Shown here: piece by piece, positions 1-8,821 of the stretch
Layout: each line of letters starts with the position of its first letter
How positions within the stretch are numbered: the first letter of the stretch is position 1
Origin: Bradyrhizobium xenonodulans
GTDB lineage: Bacteria; Pseudomonadota; Alphaproteobacteria; Rhizobiales; Xanthobacteraceae
DNA: 64,000 nt
Reading direction: 5' to 3'
NCBI RefSeq assembly: GCF_027594865.1
Contig: NZ_CP089391.1
Coordinates: 744,001 to 808,000 of the forward strand
Translations under genes and position numbers: made by a program
The notes under the pieces: generated by a model
Told to the model about the DNA's origin: nothing
Databases searched by the model: none
Seen by the model: only the letters and a program-made list of their open reading frames with translations

Positions 1-770
1 CGGTGGCGCTGGCCGCGCTTGCGATGGCGCTGGTGCCGCCCTGGTTCACGCTGCTGCTGCGCGCGCCGTTGCGCATCGTCACGCGGGCCTGGGCGCGCGG
101 CGCCAATCCGGGCGTCAATGTCGCGCAGGCGCTGAATATCTGGATCGTCCAGATCATCGTCGCGGTCGGGCCGCCGCTCGGCGCGCTGGTCTTCAGCATC
201 TACATGAAGACCGATTGGGGCATCTCGCTGTTCTTCCTGGCGCCCTTGGCGCTGGTCGCAATCCCCGCGCTGCGGGTGCAGAGCGCGGTGCTGTTCAACA
301 TCGTCGCGATCTGGCTTGTGCTCAGCGTTGCCACGCTTGCCGCCTCACCCTGGATCGCCGCGCGCGAGATGGCCGCCAATGCCGGCAACACCGCGACTTA
401 TGGCGCGCGCTCGGAGCTTGCGCACGAATTGACGCAGGCCTGGCACACGCGCTTCGGCTCGCGCTGGGCGGTCGTCGCCGGCACCATGGAGTCGATCCAG
501 CCGATGGTGTTCTACAGCCCGGATCATCCGGCGGCACTGATGCCGTTAGAGGCCTGGGATTCCGGCCTGACCTCGCGCGATGACGCCAAAAAATATGGCT
601 TCATCGGCGTGTTCGATCCGACCGACGGCCGCTTGCCGGCGTTCGAGAAATGGGTGTCCGAGGTTGCGCCGAATGCCGAGCGCATCGTCATGACGACGCG
701 CCGCTTCACCCACGGCAAGGCCGGCCCGTCGATGAGCTGGAATATCTACATCGCGCCGCCGGTGAAGTGA
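1..770 (+). CDS. Glycosyltransferase family 39-like membrane protein, C-terminal part (5' end outside window)
   Basis: The reading frame is open from the window edge, so this is the C-terminal 255 or so residues of a longer protein; the GTG at position 3 is unlikely to be the true start. About four hydrophobic helices lie in residues 1-120 (around ALAMALVPPWF, IWIVQIIVAVGPPLGALVF, LFFLAPLALVAIP and LFNIVAIWLVLSVATL). A soluble tail of about 130 residues follows. This is the topology of the C-terminal half of ArnT/PMT-like GT39 enzymes, which move sugars from polyprenyl-phosphate carriers on the periplasmic side. The catalytic N-terminal loop is not in the window, so the family call rests on overall resemblance. 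It ends 125 bp from the convergent ptsH. Confidence 0.6.
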   Translation, partial: VALAALAMALVPPWFTLLLRAPLRIVTRAWARGANPGVNVAQALNIWIVQIIVAVGPPLGALVFSIYMKTDWGISLFFLAPLALVAIPALRVQSAVLFNIVAIWLVLSVATLAASPWIAAREMAANAGNTATYGARSELAHELTQAWHTRFGSRWAVVAGTMESIQPMVFYSPDHPAALMPLEAWDSGLTSRDDAKKYGFIGVFDPTDGRLPAFEKWVSEVAPNAERIVMTTRRFTHGKAGPSMSWNIYIAPPVK

Positions 771-790
771 TTGCGGCGGCGCAGGTCTCG

Positions 791-879
791 TAGGGTGGGC
801 AAAGCGTAGCGTGCCCGCCACGTCTCACGATTGTAGAAAGTTGGTGGGCACGGCGCGTCGCGCCTCTGTCCACCCTGCG
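791..879. repeat. Intergenic palindromic repeat, family B, copy 1
   Basis: An inverted-repeat element fills the gap between two convergent genes. The left end reads TAGGGTGGGCAAAGCG and the right end ...CTGTCCACCCTGCGG, so the arms can pair into a long imperfect hairpin. A second copy lies at 59891-59982 with better-conserved arms (CCGTAGGGTGGGC / GCCCACCCTACGG). Intergenic location and self-complementarity suggest a dispersed non-autonomous element that could also help end transcription from both sides. Confidence 0.75.
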
Positions 880-895
880 GGACCGAGCGCGTGGC

Positions 896-1213
896 TCAGA
901 CCCCTTCCTCGTTGAACTTGCTCTCGACGAGCTCGGTAATCGCCGCGAGCGCGGCGTCCGCATCATCGCCGGCGGCCGCGACGGTGATCGTCGTCCCCGG
1001 TCCTGCCGCGAGCATCATCAGGCCCATGATCGAGGTGCCGCCGACGGTCTCGCCGCCACGCGTCACCCACACCTGCGCGTTGAAGCGCTCGACGGCCTGG
1101 ACGAATTTCGCGGAGGCGCGCGCATGCAGGCCGCGCTTGTTGATGATCAGAAGCTCTTTGGAAATCGCGCCCGCGGGCACGCCTGTCCCCGCTTGTGACG
1201 CCTCGTCGCTCAT
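896..1213 (-). CDS. ptsH: HPr family phosphocarrier protein
   Basis: HPr-type phosphocarrier of 105 residues. The phosphorylatable histidine is His30 in KRGLHARAS and the regulatory serine is Ser61 in GGTSIMGLMML, the site HPr kinase would modify. HPr carries phosphate from enzyme I to EIIA proteins. It is the last gene of a minus-strand cluster (chvI, chvG, hprK, EIIA, ptsH), and its ATG overlaps the EIIA stop codon by 4 bp (ATGA), so the two are translationally coupled. No EIIB/EIIC sugar permease is present, which points to a regulatory rather than a sugar-uptake role. The N-terminus is about 17 residues longer than minimal HPr. Confidence 0.93.
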   Translation of the reverse strand: MSDEASQAGTGVPAGAISKELLIINKRGLHARASAKFVQAVERFNAQVWVTRGGETVGGTSIMGLMMLAAGPGTTITVAAAGDDADAALAAITELVESKFNEEGV

Positions 1214-1611
1214 TTGCCGGCGAGCACGCGGCTGGCGATGGTGACGTATTTGCGGCCTGCTTCCTGGGCCATGGCGATCGCGTCGGGCAGCGGACGCTCC
1301 TCGCGCACCTTGGCAAGCTTCACCAGCATGGGAAGGTTGATGCCCGCGAGGACTTCGACCTTGGGCCGGCTCATGCAGGATATTGCGAGGTTCGACGGCG
1401 TGCCGCCGAACATGTCGGTGAGGATCGCAACGCCATCGCCGGAATCGACGCGGTTAACCGCCTCGATGATGTCGCTTCGGCAGAGATCGGAATCATCTTC
1501 GGCGCCGATCGTGATCGCTTCGATTTGCTTTTGTGGGCCCATGACATGTTCAAGCGCTGCCTTGAATTCGTCGGCAAGGCGCCCGTGGGTCACAAGTACT
1601 AGACCAATCAT
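1210..1611 (-). CDS. PTS EIIA-Man family domain protein
   Basis: A 133-residue single-domain EIIA of the mannose class, beginning MIGLVLVTHGRLADEF with the predicted phosphorylated His9. TDMFGGTPSN is the conserved mid-domain motif. An in-frame start 19 codons upstream exists, but the ATG at 1611 follows a good ribosome-binding site (GAGGAG) and matches the family N-terminus. In rhizobia and relatives such stand-alone EIIA proteins act with HPr and HprK in regulation, not transport. The gene overlaps ptsH by 4 bp, and 197 bp separate it from hprK upstream; that gap carries a weak CCCTTCA/TGAAGGG hairpin at 1785-1808. Confidence 0.9.
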   Translation of the reverse strand: MIGLVLVTHGRLADEFKAALEHVMGPQKQIEAITIGAEDDSDLCRSDIIEAVNRVDSGDGVAILTDMFGGTPSNLAISCMSRPKVEVLAGINLPMLVKLAKVREERPLPDAIAMAQEAGRKYVTIASRVLAGK

Positions 1612-1808
1612 CGGAAAACTCCTCGCGGGCGCTTTTGGTGCACCGCACGAACGCGCCACTTTGACCATCCAGAGCCCCCGCGCAAGAGGGGATGTTGCGT
1701 ATCTCCCTGAATCTATACGGATGTATGAGGGGAGCTGCGCCGGTCTATTCGGTCGCGATAGTGGGGTTCATATGGTTACCATTTCCCTTCAAACAATCGC
1801 CTGAAGGG

Positions 1809-2270
1809 TTAACCCAAAGATGAACTCTTGGTAGTGGTCAAGGCCGCGACAACCAATGGGAGGGGTGAATAGCCGCGGCTAACCGGGATTCTAGGTATTT
1901 CGACACCGTAAATGCTTGTTTTCAGCGTTTCTGTCGCAGGCAGGCGTTCCGCGTCGGCTGCGTCCAGATCGACCACGAGGCCGACGGTCGCATGCTCCAC
2001 GAAGTCGCAGCGGCGGATTCCGAGGCCCCGGATCTCGATCAGGCCGGTCAGTGTGGGAGCCGGACGGACCTGAATTTCATCGCCGACTGTCGCCAGATGG
2101 ACACGGTCATCACCGACCAGAACGGCCCTTTCAACCACGCCTGATCGCCCCGCCATGATCAAATCGAAGGCAAGGCGCGACTTGCCGGAGCCCGAGGGCC
2201 CGCGGATCAGCACCGCAAAAGTCCCGATCTTGACGGCGGAGGCGTGAACGCTGGGGCCACCGTCGCTCAT
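1809..2270 (-). CDS. hprK: Short HPr kinase/phosphorylase (C-terminal kinase domain only)
   Basis: A 153-residue protein with the Walker A loop GPSGSGKS at residues 24-31, followed by the HprK core with ETLKTSIYGVEIPRIPVSRG near the end. Compared with the roughly 310-residue HprK/P of Firmicutes it lacks the entire N-terminal domain, as is usual in alphaproteobacteria. Its expected role is ATP-dependent phosphorylation of HPr on Ser61, controlling phosphate flow through the PTS. The start codon overlaps the chvG stop by 4 bp (ATGA), so kinase and sensor are translationally coupled. The ptsH and EIIA genes follow on the same strand. Confidence 0.92.
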   Translation of the reverse strand: MSDGGPSVHASAVKIGTFAVLIRGPSGSGKSRLAFDLIMAGRSGVVERAVLVGDDRVHLATVGDEIQVRPAPTLTGLIEIRGLGIRRCDFVEHATVGLVVDLDAADAERLPATETLKTSIYGVEIPRIPVSRGYSPLPLVVAALTTTKSSSLG

Positions 2271-4069
2271 AGCGCCGGCAGCCTCACCACGAAGCGCGCG
2301 CCTGATACCGTCGGGACGCCTTCATCGTCCGGCGGGCCTGCGCGGTTCTCGGCCCAGATGCGTCCGCCATGGGCATCGATGATCTGCTTTGAGATCGACA
2401 GGCCGAGGCCGGAGTTCTGGCCAAAGCCCTGGTGCGGACGGTCCGTGTAGAAGCGCTCGAAGATCCGCTCCAGCGCGTCGTCGCGGATGCCGGGGCCGTC
2501 GTCGTCGACCACGATCTCGATCTCGGAGCGGACGCGGCGGCAGGTCAGGCGCACCTTGCTGCCGGCTTCCGAGAACGATTGCGCGTTGGCGAGCAGGTTG
2601 GAGACCACCTGCCCAAGCCGTGAATCGTGGCCGGTCACGGCGAACGTATCGGTCGGGCTGCGACCCTCGAAACGCGTCTCGACCGCGACGTCATGGCCGA
2701 GCTTGGTTTCGTTGGCGACGGACACCAGCGTCGTCAGCAGGCGGCGCAAATCGACCGGGACCGCATCCTGGCGCTGCAGTTCGGCGTCGAGCCGGCTGGC
2801 GTCGGAGATGTCGGAGATGAGGCGGTCGAGCCGCTTGACGTCGTGCTCGATCACCTCGAGCAGGCGCGCGCGGCTGGTCTCGTTGCGCGCCAGCGGCAGC
2901 GTCTCGACCGCGGAGCGTAGCGAGGTCAGCGGGTTCTTCAGTTCATGCGCGACGTCGGCGGCGAACATCTCGATCGCCTCGATGCGGCTGTAGAGCGCGC
3001 TGGTCATGTCGCGCAGCGCGCCGGAGAGATGGCCGATCTCGTCGCGGCGGCGGGTGAAGTCGGGAATCTCGATGCGGGCCTTGATGCGGCGGCGGACGCG
3101 CTCGGCGCTGTCGGCGAGCCGGCGCACAGGCCCCGCGATCGTGCTCGCCAGCAGCAGTGACAGCATGATCATGACCGTGGCGGCGACGCCGCCGACCTTC
3201 AGGATTGCGAGCCGCTCGGCCGTGACCATCTGGTCGATGTCGTCGCCCTGGGTGGACAGCATCAGTGCGCCGTGAATGGCGCGGGAGCGCAGCACGGGCA
3301 CTGCGACCGAGACGATCACCTCGCCGCGCGCATTGACCCGCACCATCGAACGCTTCTGGCCCTGAAGTGCATCGGCGACTTCGGCATAGCCATTGCCGTT
3401 CTCGCGTCCAAGCTCGCGATACAGCGGCAGGTCGCCGCGGTTGATCCAGAGGCGCACCGAGGTCAGGCCGCGCTCGATCACGCCGGGCTTCGACGATGGC
3501 GGCGGCAACGGGAAGATCAGCACGTTTTCGAGGTCGCGGCTGTCGAGCAGCACCGTCCCGTTGGGGTCGAAGATCCGCGCGCGGGTCTTGGTCGGCGAGA
3601 TCAGCGTGCGCAGCACGGGCGCCACGCGCTCCGGGCTGATCGGGAAGTTCAGCGCCGAATAATCGTCGGATTCGCCGTAGCTGTCGCCCAGCTTCAGATC
3701 GAGCAGCCGGTCGGGATCGACCGTGATCGCGTTGGTCTGCACGGTCGCCGACGCGCCGATTGCACCGGCGATGATCTCGGCCTGCACCAGCAGGCTCTGC
3801 GCGCGGGCGTCGATCAGGCCGGCGCGGAACTGCGAGAGATAGAGAATGCTCGCGACCAGCGCGACGAGGCCGGCGAGGTTGAGCGAGACGATGCGGCGGG
3901 TCAGGCTCGAGAAGGAGAGCGCGAAGAAATACTGACCGGCGCGCGTCAGCCAGGACAGCGGCCGCCAACCCTGCGTCGCCGGCTTGTCCTCGGCAACGTG
4001 CTCCGGAACGCCGTCGGGCGCGATAGCACCGGCGTTCTGGTTCTCGTCAGGCTGCGTTCGGTCAAGCAA
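2267..4069 (-). CDS. chvG: Sensor histidine kinase ChvG (ExoS-like)
   Basis: A 600-residue sensor kinase with two membrane segments (about residues 60-79 and 288-310) flanking a periplasmic domain of about 200 residues. A HAMP linker, the HisKA motif VAHELKNPL with phosphorylated His375, and an HATPase domain with VVDDDGPGI and SGLGLSIS follow. In Agrobacterium, Sinorhizobium and Brucella (BvrS) the homologue senses envelope or acid stress and controls exopolysaccharide, motility and host interaction. The chosen start is TTG at 4069; no in-frame ATG lies closer to the first membrane segment. The partner chvI is 119 bp upstream and hprK overlaps by 4 bp downstream. Confidence 0.93.
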   Translation of the reverse strand: MLDRTQPDENQNAGAIAPDGVPEHVAEDKPATQGWRPLSWLTRAGQYFFALSFSSLTRRIVSLNLAGLVALVASILYLSQFRAGLIDARAQSLLVQAEIIAGAIGASATVQTNAITVDPDRLLDLKLGDSYGESDDYSALNFPISPERVAPVLRTLISPTKTRARIFDPNGTVLLDSRDLENVLIFPLPPPSSKPGVIERGLTSVRLWINRGDLPLYRELGRENGNGYAEVADALQGQKRSMVRVNARGEVIVSVAVPVLRSRAIHGALMLSTQGDDIDQMVTAERLAILKVGGVAATVMIMLSLLLASTIAGPVRRLADSAERVRRRIKARIEIPDFTRRRDEIGHLSGALRDMTSALYSRIEAIEMFAADVAHELKNPLTSLRSAVETLPLARNETSRARLLEVIEHDVKRLDRLISDISDASRLDAELQRQDAVPVDLRRLLTTLVSVANETKLGHDVAVETRFEGRSPTDTFAVTGHDSRLGQVVSNLLANAQSFSEAGSKVRLTCRRVRSEIEIVVDDDGPGIRDDALERIFERFYTDRPHQGFGQNSGLGLSISKQIIDAHGGRIWAENRAGPPDDEGVPTVSGARFVVRLPAL

Positions 4070-4188
4070 TGCTTACGCCCGCGTTAGGACATCTCGTGCG
4101 AAAGGGTCCCCGCATCCTAAAACCATCGCGGCCCTGATGGAATCAGAACCGGCGATGATCTCAGTCTTTCGTGAAGGCGTCTGCCGCC

Positions 4189-4890
4189 TCAGGCTTCCTT
4201 GAAGCGGTAGCCGACGCCATAGAGCGTCTCGATCATCTCGAACTCGTTGTCGACCACCTTGAACTTCTTGCGCAGCCGCTTGATGTGGCTGTCGATGGTG
4301 CGGTCGTCGACATAGACCTGGTCGTCATAGGCGGCGTCCATCAGCGCGTTGCGGCTCTTCACCACGCCGGGCCGGGTCGCGAGCGCCTGGAGGATCAGGA
4401 ATTCGGTGACGGTCAGCGTCACCGGCTCGTTCTTCCAGGTGCAGGTATGCCGTTCCGGATCCATGCGCAGCAGGCCGCGGTCGAGCGCCTTGGCGTCGTT
4501 CTCCTTCGGCGCGACGGTCGGGTCCTTCGGCGCCGAGCGGCGCAGCACCGCCTTGACGCGCTCGACCAGCAGGCGTTGCGAGAACGGTTTGCGGATGAAG
4601 TCGTCGGCGCCCATCTTGAGGCCGAACAGTTCGTCGATCTCTTCGTCCTTGGAGGTCAGGAAGATCACCGGCAGGTCGGACTTCTGCCTGAGACGGCGCA
4701 GCGTCTCCATGCCGTCCATGCGCGGCATCTTGATGTCGAGGATGGCAAGGTCGGGCTGGGTGGTGCGGAAACCGTCAAGCGCGGAGGCGCCGTCGGTGTA
4801 GGTCATGATGCGGTAGCCTTCGGCTTCCAGCGCGATCGAGACGGATGTGAGAATGTTGCGGTCGTCGTCGACCAAAGCGATTGTGGGCAT
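4189..4890 (-). CDS. chvI: Response regulator ChvI (OmpR family)
   Basis: A 233-residue OmpR/PhoB-type regulator. The receiver acidic pocket is VDDD (residues 7-10), with the phospho-acceptor Asp52 in ILDIKMP. The C-terminal winged helix includes [14 protein letters not shown] and ends in TLYGVGYRF. It is the cognate partner of ChvG. The start at 4890 ([10 protein letters not shown]) is preferred over an in-frame ATG 19 codons upstream because it fits the family N-terminus and follows an AGAGG ribosome-binding site. The 241-bp gap upstream is a divergent promoter region shared with the HugZ-like gene at 5132. Confidence 0.95.
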   Translation of the reverse strand: MPTIALVDDDRNILTSVSIALEAEGYRIMTYTDGASALDGFRTTQPDLAILDIKMPRMDGMETLRRLRQKSDLPVIFLTSKDEEIDELFGLKMGADDFIRKPFSQRLLVERVKAVLRRSAPKDPTVAPKENDAKALDRGLLRMDPERHTCTWKNEPVTLTVTEFLILQALATRPGVVKSRNALMDAAYDDQVYVDDRTIDSHIKRLRKKFKVVDNEFEMIETLYGVGYRFKEA

Positions 4891-5131
4891 GAGCCTCTGC
4901 TTTCTGCTTTCCGTTTGGGTCGTGGCTTGAAACGGCGAGCAATCCACTGATGCGCCGCATACATGGGTGCCGAAGTTGGCGTTCGAACCTTGTCACCGAG
5001 CAATGCAAGCTGGGCTGAAGTGTGACCAAGTTCCACGAAACACGGCAGATTCGCCGCGTTTCGACCCATAACCTGACCCCCGTTTACCCGAAATATGACC
5101 CCTCTTGCAACCACCTGACCCGAGAAAGCCG

Positions 5132-5866
5132 ATGCAACCGACCCCCGATTTCGACCCCGGAAAGCTTGCCAAATCGCTGCTCAGGCGCTCGCGCCAGGGG
5201 GCCTTGGCGACGCTGATGGCCGGCAGCGGCGACCCCTATTGTTCCCTGGTCAATCTGGCCAGCCATCCCGACGGCTCGCCAATCCTGCTGATCTCAGGCC
5301 TTGCCGTGCACACCATGAATATTGTGGCCGACAGCCGGGTCTCGCTGATGCTGGACGAGCGCGCGGCCGGCGATCCACTGGAGGGGGCCCGGATCATGCT
5401 GTCCGGTAGGGCGGAACAGGCCGAGGCAGACAAGGATCTGCTCCAGCGACGGTATCTCAATGCCCATTCGTCCGCAGAAGCCTTTGTTTCATTTAATGAT
5501 TTTTCCTTTTTTCGAGTGCGGCCGACGGGAACCCATCTGGTCGCCGGCTTCGGCCGGATCGTCGACCTCAAGCCCCAGCAGTTCCTCACCGACCTCACCG
5601 GCGCCGAGGATTTGCTGGCGGCGGAGGAGGGGGCGGTCGCGCACATGAATGCCGACCACCGCGACGCCATGGGACTCTATGCAACAAAGCTCCTCGGCGC
5701 GGCGGAGGGCGACTGGCGCTGCACCGGCTGCGACCCCGAAGGCCTCGACATGCAGGACGGCCAGACCGCGCTGCGGCTGGACTTCCCGGAGCGCGTGACC
5801 AGTGGCACGGCGCTGCGCAAGATGCTGGTCCGTCTCGCTGGCGAAGCACGCACGAAGGTGGACTAG
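5132..5866 (+). CDS. HugZ-like pyridoxamine 5'-phosphate oxidase-fold protein with DUF2470 domain
   Basis: A 244-residue protein. The N-terminal split-barrel (PNPOx-like) domain spans about residues 10-150. A DUF2470 domain with the signature HMNADHRDAM follows, a pairing typical of heme-utilisation proteins of the HugZ/HutZ type that bind or degrade heme. The ATG at 5132 has a GAGAAAG ribosome-binding site; a TTG nine codons upstream is possible. No heme-uptake genes lie nearby, so a general heme or flavin oxidoreductase role cannot be excluded. It is divergent from chvI and 79 bp ahead of the TPR-CHAT gene. Confidence 0.8.
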   Translation: MQPTPDFDPGKLAKSLLRRSRQGALATLMAGSGDPYCSLVNLASHPDGSPILLISGLAVHTMNIVADSRVSLMLDERAAGDPLEGARIMLSGRAEQAEADKDLLQRRYLNAHSSAEAFVSFNDFSFFRVRPTGTHLVAGFGRIVDLKPQQFLTDLTGAEDLLAAEEGAVAHMNADHRDAMGLYATKLLGAAEGDWRCTGCDPEGLDMQDGQTALRLDFPERVTSGTALRKMLVRLAGEARTKVD

Positions 5867-5945
5867 CGCGCAAACATTTGAACGCTGCGGCCTACCGCTG
5901 CGACCCAAAACCGTAATCGGTCCGAAGGCGGCGGCGAGGGCGTTC

Positions 5946-8537
5946 ATGGCAAGATGGAATAGACTGACGCTGGGTGCGAGTCTGGCGCTCGCGATGACCG
6001 CATCGCTTGTCACGTCTGGGTTTGCCCAGAAAGGTCTCGCCGCGGAGAGCGCGCGGATCAACGCGCTCATGACCGCTGGCAAGTATTCGGAGGCGCTTCC
6101 GCTCGCGCAGGCGATGGTGGCGAGCCTGGAGAAGGACAACGGCCGCGAGCTCGCCGCCGCGCTGAACAATCTCGGTCAGGTCCATGCCGGCCAGGGCCGG
6201 GACGATCTGGCGGAGCCGCTTTACAAGCGCGCCATTGCGCTGATGGAAAAAGCGCTCGGTCTCGAAACGCCGCTGATTTCGGCCGAACTGACCAATCTCG
6301 CCGCGCTCTATCAGAGGCAGGGCCGCTTCGCTGAAGCCGAGCCGCTGTTCAAGCGTGCGCTGGCCGTGAGCGAAAAGGGCCTGTCGCGCGAGCATCCCGA
6401 TGTCGGCCGTGCCCTCAACAATCTCGCCACGCTCTACGTCAAGCAGGAACGGCAGGCCGAGGCCGAGCCGCTGTTCCGGCGCGCGCTCGCGATCTATCAG
6501 AAGGCCGCCGGGCCCGAGCATCCCGCGGTCGCCACGGTCCTGAACAACATCGGTCAGGTCGATCGCGACCTCAACCGCGGTGCGGATGCGGAAGCGCCGA
6601 TCAAGCGCTCGCTCGCGATCCGCGAAAAGGTGCTTGGAGCCGATCATCCCGACGTCGCACGCTCGCTGAACAATCTCGCCGGGCTCTATGAGCACCAACA
6701 GCGCTATGCCGATGCCGAGCCGCTCTACCGCCGTGCGCTGGCGATCCGCGAGCGCGCGCTGGGGCCGGATCATCCTGACGCGGTGACCTCGACCAGCAAT
6801 CTCGCCAATTTCCTCTACGTCTCCGGCCGCACCGCCGATGCGCTGCCGCTGGCGGAGCGGACGCTTCGCGGCGGTCGCGCGCAGCTGCGCGTGGTGCTGC
6901 CGGTCCTGTTTTCCGCGCGGCAGCAACATCTCCTGCCCGACGACAAGGCGCTCGACGAGGCACTCGCCGCGATCCAGCGCGGCACGCAATCTTCCGCCGC
7001 ATCCGCCGTGAACAAGCTCGCGGTGCGGCTCGCCGCCGGCAGCGACAGGCTCGCCGAGCTCGTGCGCAAGGACCAGGATCTCGCCGCCGAATCCGAGGCG
7101 CTCGACAAGGCGATCATCACCGCGGTGTCGAAGCAATCGGCCCAGCGCGACCTCACCGCCGAGCAGCGCAGCCGCGCGCGGATTGCGGCGATCGCGAACG
7201 AGCGCACGGGCTTGCAGAAGGCGCTCGCGGTGGAGTTTCCCGACTATGCCTCGCTCTCCAACCCGCTGCCGCTGGTCGCGAAAGATATCCAGCCGCTGCT
7301 GTCGACTGATGAGGCGATGGTGCTCTATTCCGTCGTCGACAAGCAGAGCTATGTCATCGCGATCACGCGCGAGGGTGTCGACTGGAAGGCGATTCCGCTC
7401 GGTGCCGACGCGCTGGCGCAGAAGGTGGTTGCGTTCCGCAAGGGGCTCGACGTCGGCAAGGCGCGCGATGCCTCCGGCAAATCAGGATTGTTCGATCTTG
7501 CGCTCGCCAACGAGCTCTATGTCGCGCTGCTCGGCCCGGTCGAGGCGCTGACGAAGGACAAGCGCAATCTGCTGGTGGTGCCGTCGGCTGCGCTCACCGC
7601 ATTGCCGTTTCATCTGCTGGTCACGGAGGCGCCGCAGGCTGCGATCCCGGACACGCTCGAAGGTTATCGCAGCGCCGCCTGGCTGCTGCGGCGTCAGGCC
7701 GTCTCGGTGCTGCCCTCGGTGGTCAGCCTGAAATCGCTGCGTGCATTCGCACGCCGGGATCACGGCGTGAAGCCGATGACCGGCTTTGGCGACCCCGTGT
7801 TCAATCCTGCGCTGGAAGGGCCGGGCGATCGTCGCGCCGCAAACGGCAAGGTCGCGGCGCGCAACATCGCCACCATCGCCTATAGCGATTTCTGGCGCGG
7901 TGCTGGCGTCGATCGCGCGCGGCTTGCGCAGGCGCTGCCGCAACTGCCCGATACGGCTGACGAGCTGAACGCGGTGGCGAAGGACGTCGGCGCGGCTGAC
8001 GCCGATATTCATCTCGGCCGCGATGCCAGCGAAACGACGCTGAAGCGTGCAGCGCTTGCTCAATACAGCATCATCTACTTTGCCACGCACGGCCTCGTTG
8101 CCGGCGATATCAAGGGACTGGGCGAGCCGTCGCTCGCGCTCTCCATTCCCGATCAGCCCACGGAGTTCGATGACGGCCTGCTCACGGCAAGCGAAGTTGC
8201 CCAGCTCAAGCTCAATGCGGATTGGGTTGTGCTGTCGGCCTGCAACACCATCGCGGGTGACAAGCCTGGCGCGGAGGCGTTGTCGGGACTGGCGCGCTCG
8301 TTCTTCTATGCCGGCGCACGCGCGCTGCTGGTCTCGCATTGGGCAGTGGATTCGGAAGCTGCCACCCGCTTGACCATTTCGACTTTCGAGCTGCTCAAAA
8401 ACCAACCAAAAATCGGCCGTGCCGAAGCTTTGCGCCGCGCGATGTTAACCTACGTTGATGACACCTCGTCACCGCGCAATGCCTATCCCGCGATGTGGGG
8501 GCCGTTCGCGCTGATCGGTGAAGGAGAGGTACGATAA
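5946..8537 (+). CDS. Exported TPR-CHAT domain protein (caspase-like peptidase fold)
   Basis: An 863-residue protein. It begins with a signal peptide (hydrophobic ALALAMTASLVTSGFA, cleavage expected near residue 27). About six 42-residue kinesin-light-chain-like TPR units follow (roughly residues 68-308, each with NNLGQ/NNLA...A(E)PL(Y/F)KRAL), then a helical linker. The C-terminal CHAT domain spans about 470-860. Both residues of the caspase-type dyad are present: His715 in YFATHG and Cys766 in LSACNT. CHAT domains are clan CD cysteine peptidases, such as those in separase and the craspase effector. The TPR part probably binds a partner or substrate. An upstream in-frame start at 5802 is rejected because it would overlap the HugZ-like gene and bury the signal peptide. 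Confidence 0.88.
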   Translation: MARWNRLTLGASLALAMTASLVTSGFAQKGLAAESARINALMTAGKYSEALPLAQAMVASLEKDNGRELAAALNNLGQVHAGQGRDDLAEPLYKRAIALMEKALGLETPLISAELTNLAALYQRQGRFAEAEPLFKRALAVSEKGLSREHPDVGRALNNLATLYVKQERQAEAEPLFRRALAIYQKAAGPEHPAVATVLNNIGQVDRDLNRGADAEAPIKRSLAIREKVLGADHPDVARSLNNLAGLYEHQQRYADAEPLYRRALAIRERALGPDHPDAVTSTSNLANFLYVSGRTADALPLAERTLRGGRAQLRVVLPVLFSARQQHLLPDDKALDEALAAIQRGTQSSAASAVNKLAVRLAAGSDRLAELVRKDQDLAAESEALDKAIITAVSKQSAQRDLTAEQRSRARIAAIANERTGLQKALAVEFPDYASLSNPLPLVAKDIQPLLSTDEAMVLYSVVDKQSYVIAITREGVDWKAIPLGADALAQKVVAFRKGLDVGKARDASGKSGLFDLALANELYVALLGPVEALTKDKRNLLVVPSAALTALPFHLLVTEAPQAAIPDTLEGYRSAAWLLRRQAVSVLPSVVSLKSLRAFARRDHGVKPMTGFGDPVFNPALEGPGDRRAANGKVAARNIATIAYSDFWRGAGVDRARLAQALPQLPDTADELNAVAKDVGAADADIHLGRDASETTLKRAALAQYSIIYFATHGLVAGDIKGLGEPSLALSIPDQPTEFDDGLLTASEVAQLKLNADWVVLSACNTIAGDKPGAEALSGLARSFFYAGARALLVSHWAVDSEAATRLTISTFELLKNQPKIGRAEALRRAMLTYVDDTSSPRNAYPAMWGPFALIGEGEVR

Positions 8538-8821
8538 ACCGCCGCGCGGATTGTGCGTCGCAATAACCCTAGGAAACGCCGAAACATGCGTTTGGTTGCG
8601 CGATCATTCGTGATTTTTCGATGCGCGCGCTCAAGGCTGACATGCGCGACGTTTGGCGCGGTCCTTGAATAAACCAAATCCTGCGGGATCGGCTTGGCAA
8701 CGCCAGCGTTCACCATTATTAGGTCGTCCAGCCGAGGCCGGACGGCCTGTAATTCACGGTGACCGCGGCGGCGCCATAGTTTGGTCGCGCTGAGTGTCGC
8801 GGGGTCTAGGAGGATTTTTTC

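Noticed and set aside
1785..1808. CCCTTCA/TGAAGGG hairpin after hprK
   Set aside because: Short arms, 10-base loop and no T-run; too weak to call a terminator.
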